Of a stretch of DNA of 64,000 nt, positions 60,613 to 64,000 are shown piece after piece. Below the pieces are notes generated by a model that did no database searches, was not told where the DNA came from, and was given only the letters and a program-made list of their open reading frames with translations. The stretch comes from Sindora glabra (Eukaryota > Streptophyta > Magnoliopsida > Fabales > Fabaceae). Positions within the stretch are counted from its first letter, which is position 1. Every line of letters begins with the position of its first letter. The position numbers and the translations under genes were made by a program. The stretch lies in assembly GCA_020226215.1 (NCBI GenBank), contig CM035236.1:63142268-63206267 (forward strand). The letters run 5' to 3'.

Positions 60613-62564
60613 AGTTCTTTTGACGGCCTTTGGATTAATTAGAATAGTATGCTTGATGAACAGAAGAAGAGCTAGTGGATATAATTCAAGGTTGAACTTT
60701 ACATTTTCATTTTCATACTATTATCTATCGTTTACACAATTCTTTTCTAAATCACATTAGTTATATTGACTTCAATGTTGAAAGGAGGTTACTAATAGGA
60801 TAAGCATTATTCTAGAAATGTTAAATGAAGCTAATCATTTAAAAGGTTCAACATTAGTTACATACCAACATATATACAGTGAAGTTGTATGTTTGATGAT
60901 TTGACTTCAATTCTTAAACTGACATGGAAAATAATAATGATAATAGTTTTTTTATGTGGCAATTGACATGTTAAGTGTCTGTATAATGATGAATCATTGA
61001 TATAAGACATTAGTTCTATAACCAACATCGAAAACAATCAAAATTGACATGGATATAAGTTATGATATTAGTTTTTAGTTTAATAGTTGACATGGCTATT
61101 TATATTAGAGGTTGGTTTGTAAAATGCCTTTGAAAATCGATGACCTTTCACAGTGTACATTGAACATAGTAGATTAGTTTGTCTTAAATAGCCAATGTGT
61201 GATGTCCAATATATTATGTTAAAATTTTAAAATAATAGACATGTATTTTATTGCCACCTAAACCCTACTACACCTAGAGTAGTATTCATCTAAACATAAT
61301 TATAGACATCATCTAACCATATTATTATACAAGTAGTATTATTATTGACAACAGTATTCAAGCCTTATCTTAATATGTCTATGGTCAATATTAATCTCTC
61401 AATACAAGAAAATCCTAATGACAATAATTTCATACATTTAACTAGGTCAAAAAAAATTGAAAAACATTAAAGTAATAACTAATATGTACATATTGCAAAA
61501 TTAGCAATAATAACTTTAGGTGCTAAAGAAAGAAGTTATATTATCTTCTAGTAACATGGCCATTAATAAGAACTCTTTATAAAGCCCACTATGACAAAAG
61601 AAAGACACAAGCAAGTCATGATTGATGTTGTAAGTGCAATATTAATGTTATATGTTCCTATTGAATGGAAATTTGTCACCCTGCTTATGCCATTAAACTT
61701 TAATGATATCATGTGTTTTTTATTCAATCAAGGAGTACCATTCTCACCATAAAGCTGAAGACAATTGTGGTTATTAGAAGAGTTAAAACATAACATGTAG
61801 AAACTATATCATATTAGAAGAATAAAATACACAAACAAGTATTAGAAACTAATAATTCAAAAGATAACATAAATTATACATAAAATATGAACATGAGAAA
61901 TATGAACCTATTTACCTTCAATTTTTCTTAACGTCTTTAGAAGGATCTTTAACTTATATCCTTTTAGCATGATTATCTCTCACATAGAACTCTTTCATAT
62001 CACATTCATCATCTACAAAAGGCTAATTCATCGACTTAGATGTTGTTCTCATTCCTAACCCATTTATATTGAAACACAGTTACCTTGAATAAAATGTAGT
62101 CAAGCTCTCAAATATCTTCAATGACCCTGTAATATTACATATTGTTGTAGATAGGTTCCTATTTTGGAACCACTCATATGCATCACCTATATCACCAAAG
62201 CAATCATATTATTTTGCATATATCTTCCATCATATTTGGCTTTTATATAGAATAACTGTTAATGTCATATCCACAATAAGAGATAATATCTATGCATAGC
62301 CTATGTGCTAAGAATCTTATGATCTTAGAAACAATATCTAATGTTTACATCATATGAAAATAAACTCAACTTTAAAACTAACTAAAAAATGATCAATTGT
62401 TTTGAACTTATACTTGTTGATCATTGATCATTCCTTTCATGATTTAATTCCCTTAAAAAGGTAATATGCTGATCTAGATAAGGGTAAACTTCACTATTAT
62501 GTAGCATGTAAAGCTGTGCTTGTGTACACATTTTATAGCTTATGCTTGCTATCTAAGTATCTAA
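60613..62564. other. Unassigned AT-rich sequence with ttgacatgg repeats
   Basis: No gene recognised. At 60920-61095 the motif tgacatgg or ttgacatg recurs four times in the same direction, 40-80 bp apart, in a setting with ttctataaccaacatcg. This recalls the subterminal repeats of some CACTA elements (gacgtcggttataacc type), so it might be part of the one starting at 54370. The rest (61220-62564) shows nothing. Confidence 0.4.
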
Positions 62565-64000
62565 TGTCATGACCTGACCTGATTATGATCAACATGGATC
62601 CCAATAATTAGTTTCCACAAGCCTTAACATTTTCACTCTTTCTATCTAATTAGAGTTTCCAAATTTCAAGGGACTTAAAATCTATTTTAAATTTTTTATA
62701 GAAAAATGGATAGAGTCTCTTTTATTTTTGAACACTTCTTGAAGGCCAAATACCCTAAGATTCAACACATGTATTATTTTTCAAATACAATAGCAATAGC
62801 ACATACACACAATATAGTATAATTTCAAATTTATATACAAATAAATAATTCAATACATCAAATATTGAATTAATACCATTTTTATTCTTAAATTTTAATC
62901 CTAATCTAAGAAGAACCCCAATTGTCAAAACTTCAATCTACGAGGTCATTGCTTCTCTAAGGATGCAACAAGCTTAAACATGCTTGTTTAACTTGAAAAC
63001 ATTTAAAATAAAAATAGAGTGAGTTATGAGAACTTAGTAAGCATATATCTACTGCTATTAATTCTTAAATTTGAATGTGTTCTATTTAATTATTCGATAA
63101 GATAGATAAATGTAACTTAAACATCCTGAGTTTCTAAATGTATCAAAACTAAACCTCAGATGGCATCCTCACTTGCATACAATTCAAATTCTATACTATT
63201 CATTATAATCATAATAATTTCAATTATCTGATATTACACACTATCATGATTGTATCACACATACCACTTGTTCTAGGTAAACATCATGATCACTAGTGAC
63301 CATTTAGGCTTAACACTAACAAATTATCTCAATCACATCGACTGTAACGTTCAATCACAAACATTTTCTAATATTACATATCCAATTATAGTAAAATTCA
63401 TATAGCCTTTTCTTTGGCTTTCAGATTAGTATTGTATTCTTCTTAACTTCTTGTTGGAATTTCTTATCCGATTCTCAAATCGATTTCATATCCTTCATAA
63501 GTATTTACCATGAATTTTCCATTTGGCTTTCACATCATCACTTTATCACCATTCATAGTTTCCAATGTCACTATTAGCATGATTCACAATTAAAATACAA
63601 AGGAAAGCTCAGTTCTCATATCATAATTATTATAATACTTCAATATAAAGTAATTAAATTTATCACTAGATAATATCAAACACACAATAGTGCACAACCA
63701 TATCATACAGATATCATTGATCTTTATCACAATCTATCTATAATTAGTAACATCACCACTATACTTTCATTGTGCACTCTAATCCATTTATAGTCATTCC
63801 ATAATTAACTACACTTATGTTATGAGTTTATATATAAACATATATACATGTATATGATTATGAAATATACACTACCAATATATGATTATGAAATCTACAC
63901 TACTAATTAGAGAAATATAATATTCAATAATTAAACTAGCTTTATTCACCAAAATATAGAGTTGTGGTGAGATATACACCCACTTGATAATACTAATCCA
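62565..64000 (-). mobile_element. D4: second copy of the D1-type LTR, cut by window edge
   Basis: Starts tgtcatgacctgacctg, the minus-strand 3' end of a Del-like LTR, and follows D1 in order: tttccacaagcctta (62614 on), the aaaaatgga block (62700), then ttaaaatacaaagga ... gatatacacccactt matching 20694-21055. The left flank is tctaa. The right end lies outside the window, so its status as a solo LTR cannot be tested. Confidence 0.7.

Overview
The window is plant nuclear DNA, most likely gene-poor, pericentromere-like heterochromatin of a flowering plant. It is roughly 70% A+T by eye. It contains decayed Ty3/gypsy polyproteins of the plant chromovirus, Athila and Tat types, LTRs with TG...CA ends and 5-bp target duplications, and plant-type CACTA and hAT-like DNA transposon remnants. 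I find no intact host gene and no RNA gene. Every long reading frame I could identify is retrotransposon debris, and almost all of it is broken by stops and frameshifts.

Positions 1-42711 form one nested stack that can be resolved by its target-site duplications (TSDs). A minus-strand Tat-like gag-protease remnant (1-1111) was hit by element A, a minus-strand chromovirus with LTRs of about 5.1 kb (1112-6292 and 37657-42711). Three insertions then landed inside A: solo LTR S1 in its RNase H (8246-9717, TSD gcagt), Athila-type element B in its gag (11614-25849, minus, TSD acagg/atagg), and Athila-type element C in its gag (26191-37098, plus, TSD ctaca). B was later entered by a Del-like solo LTR D1 (18241-22130, TSD ttttt), and D1 by solo LTR S2 (19251-20693, TSD atttg). 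C was entered by S3 (28221-29665, TSD gaact/gaacc), by a solo Athila LTR E (30403-32036, TSD gcctt/gccct) and by a Del-like solo LTR D2 (34219-37003, TSD taaac). With the insertions removed, A is about 15 kb, B about 10.3 kb and C about 5 kb.

Positions 42712-64000 are a looser set of insertions in unrecognised AT-rich sequence: S4 (42915-44386, TSD ctatg), S5 (44963-46326), Del-like solo LTR D3 with internal tandem repeats (46615-48941, TSD caatt), two LTR-like blocks with repeated palindromes (D5 49282-50957; D6 51201-54146, with a primer-binding site beside it and a hAT-like element inside it), a CACTA-type terminus (54370 onward), a decayed LTR-like block split by S6 (58869-60226), and a second D1-type LTR running off the right edge (62565-64000).

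The most striking item is the S family: six TG...CA units of 1.36-1.47 kb, each with its own target duplication and none with an internal region. They fall in two subfamilies that share the first ~1.2 kb but have unrelated 3' (U5-like) ends. All six keep the palindrome CCTATTTAAATAGG at the TATA position. Nesting gives the order of events: Tat remnant, then A, then B and C, then the Del-like and Athila solo LTRs, then the S1-S4 copies, which look youngest.
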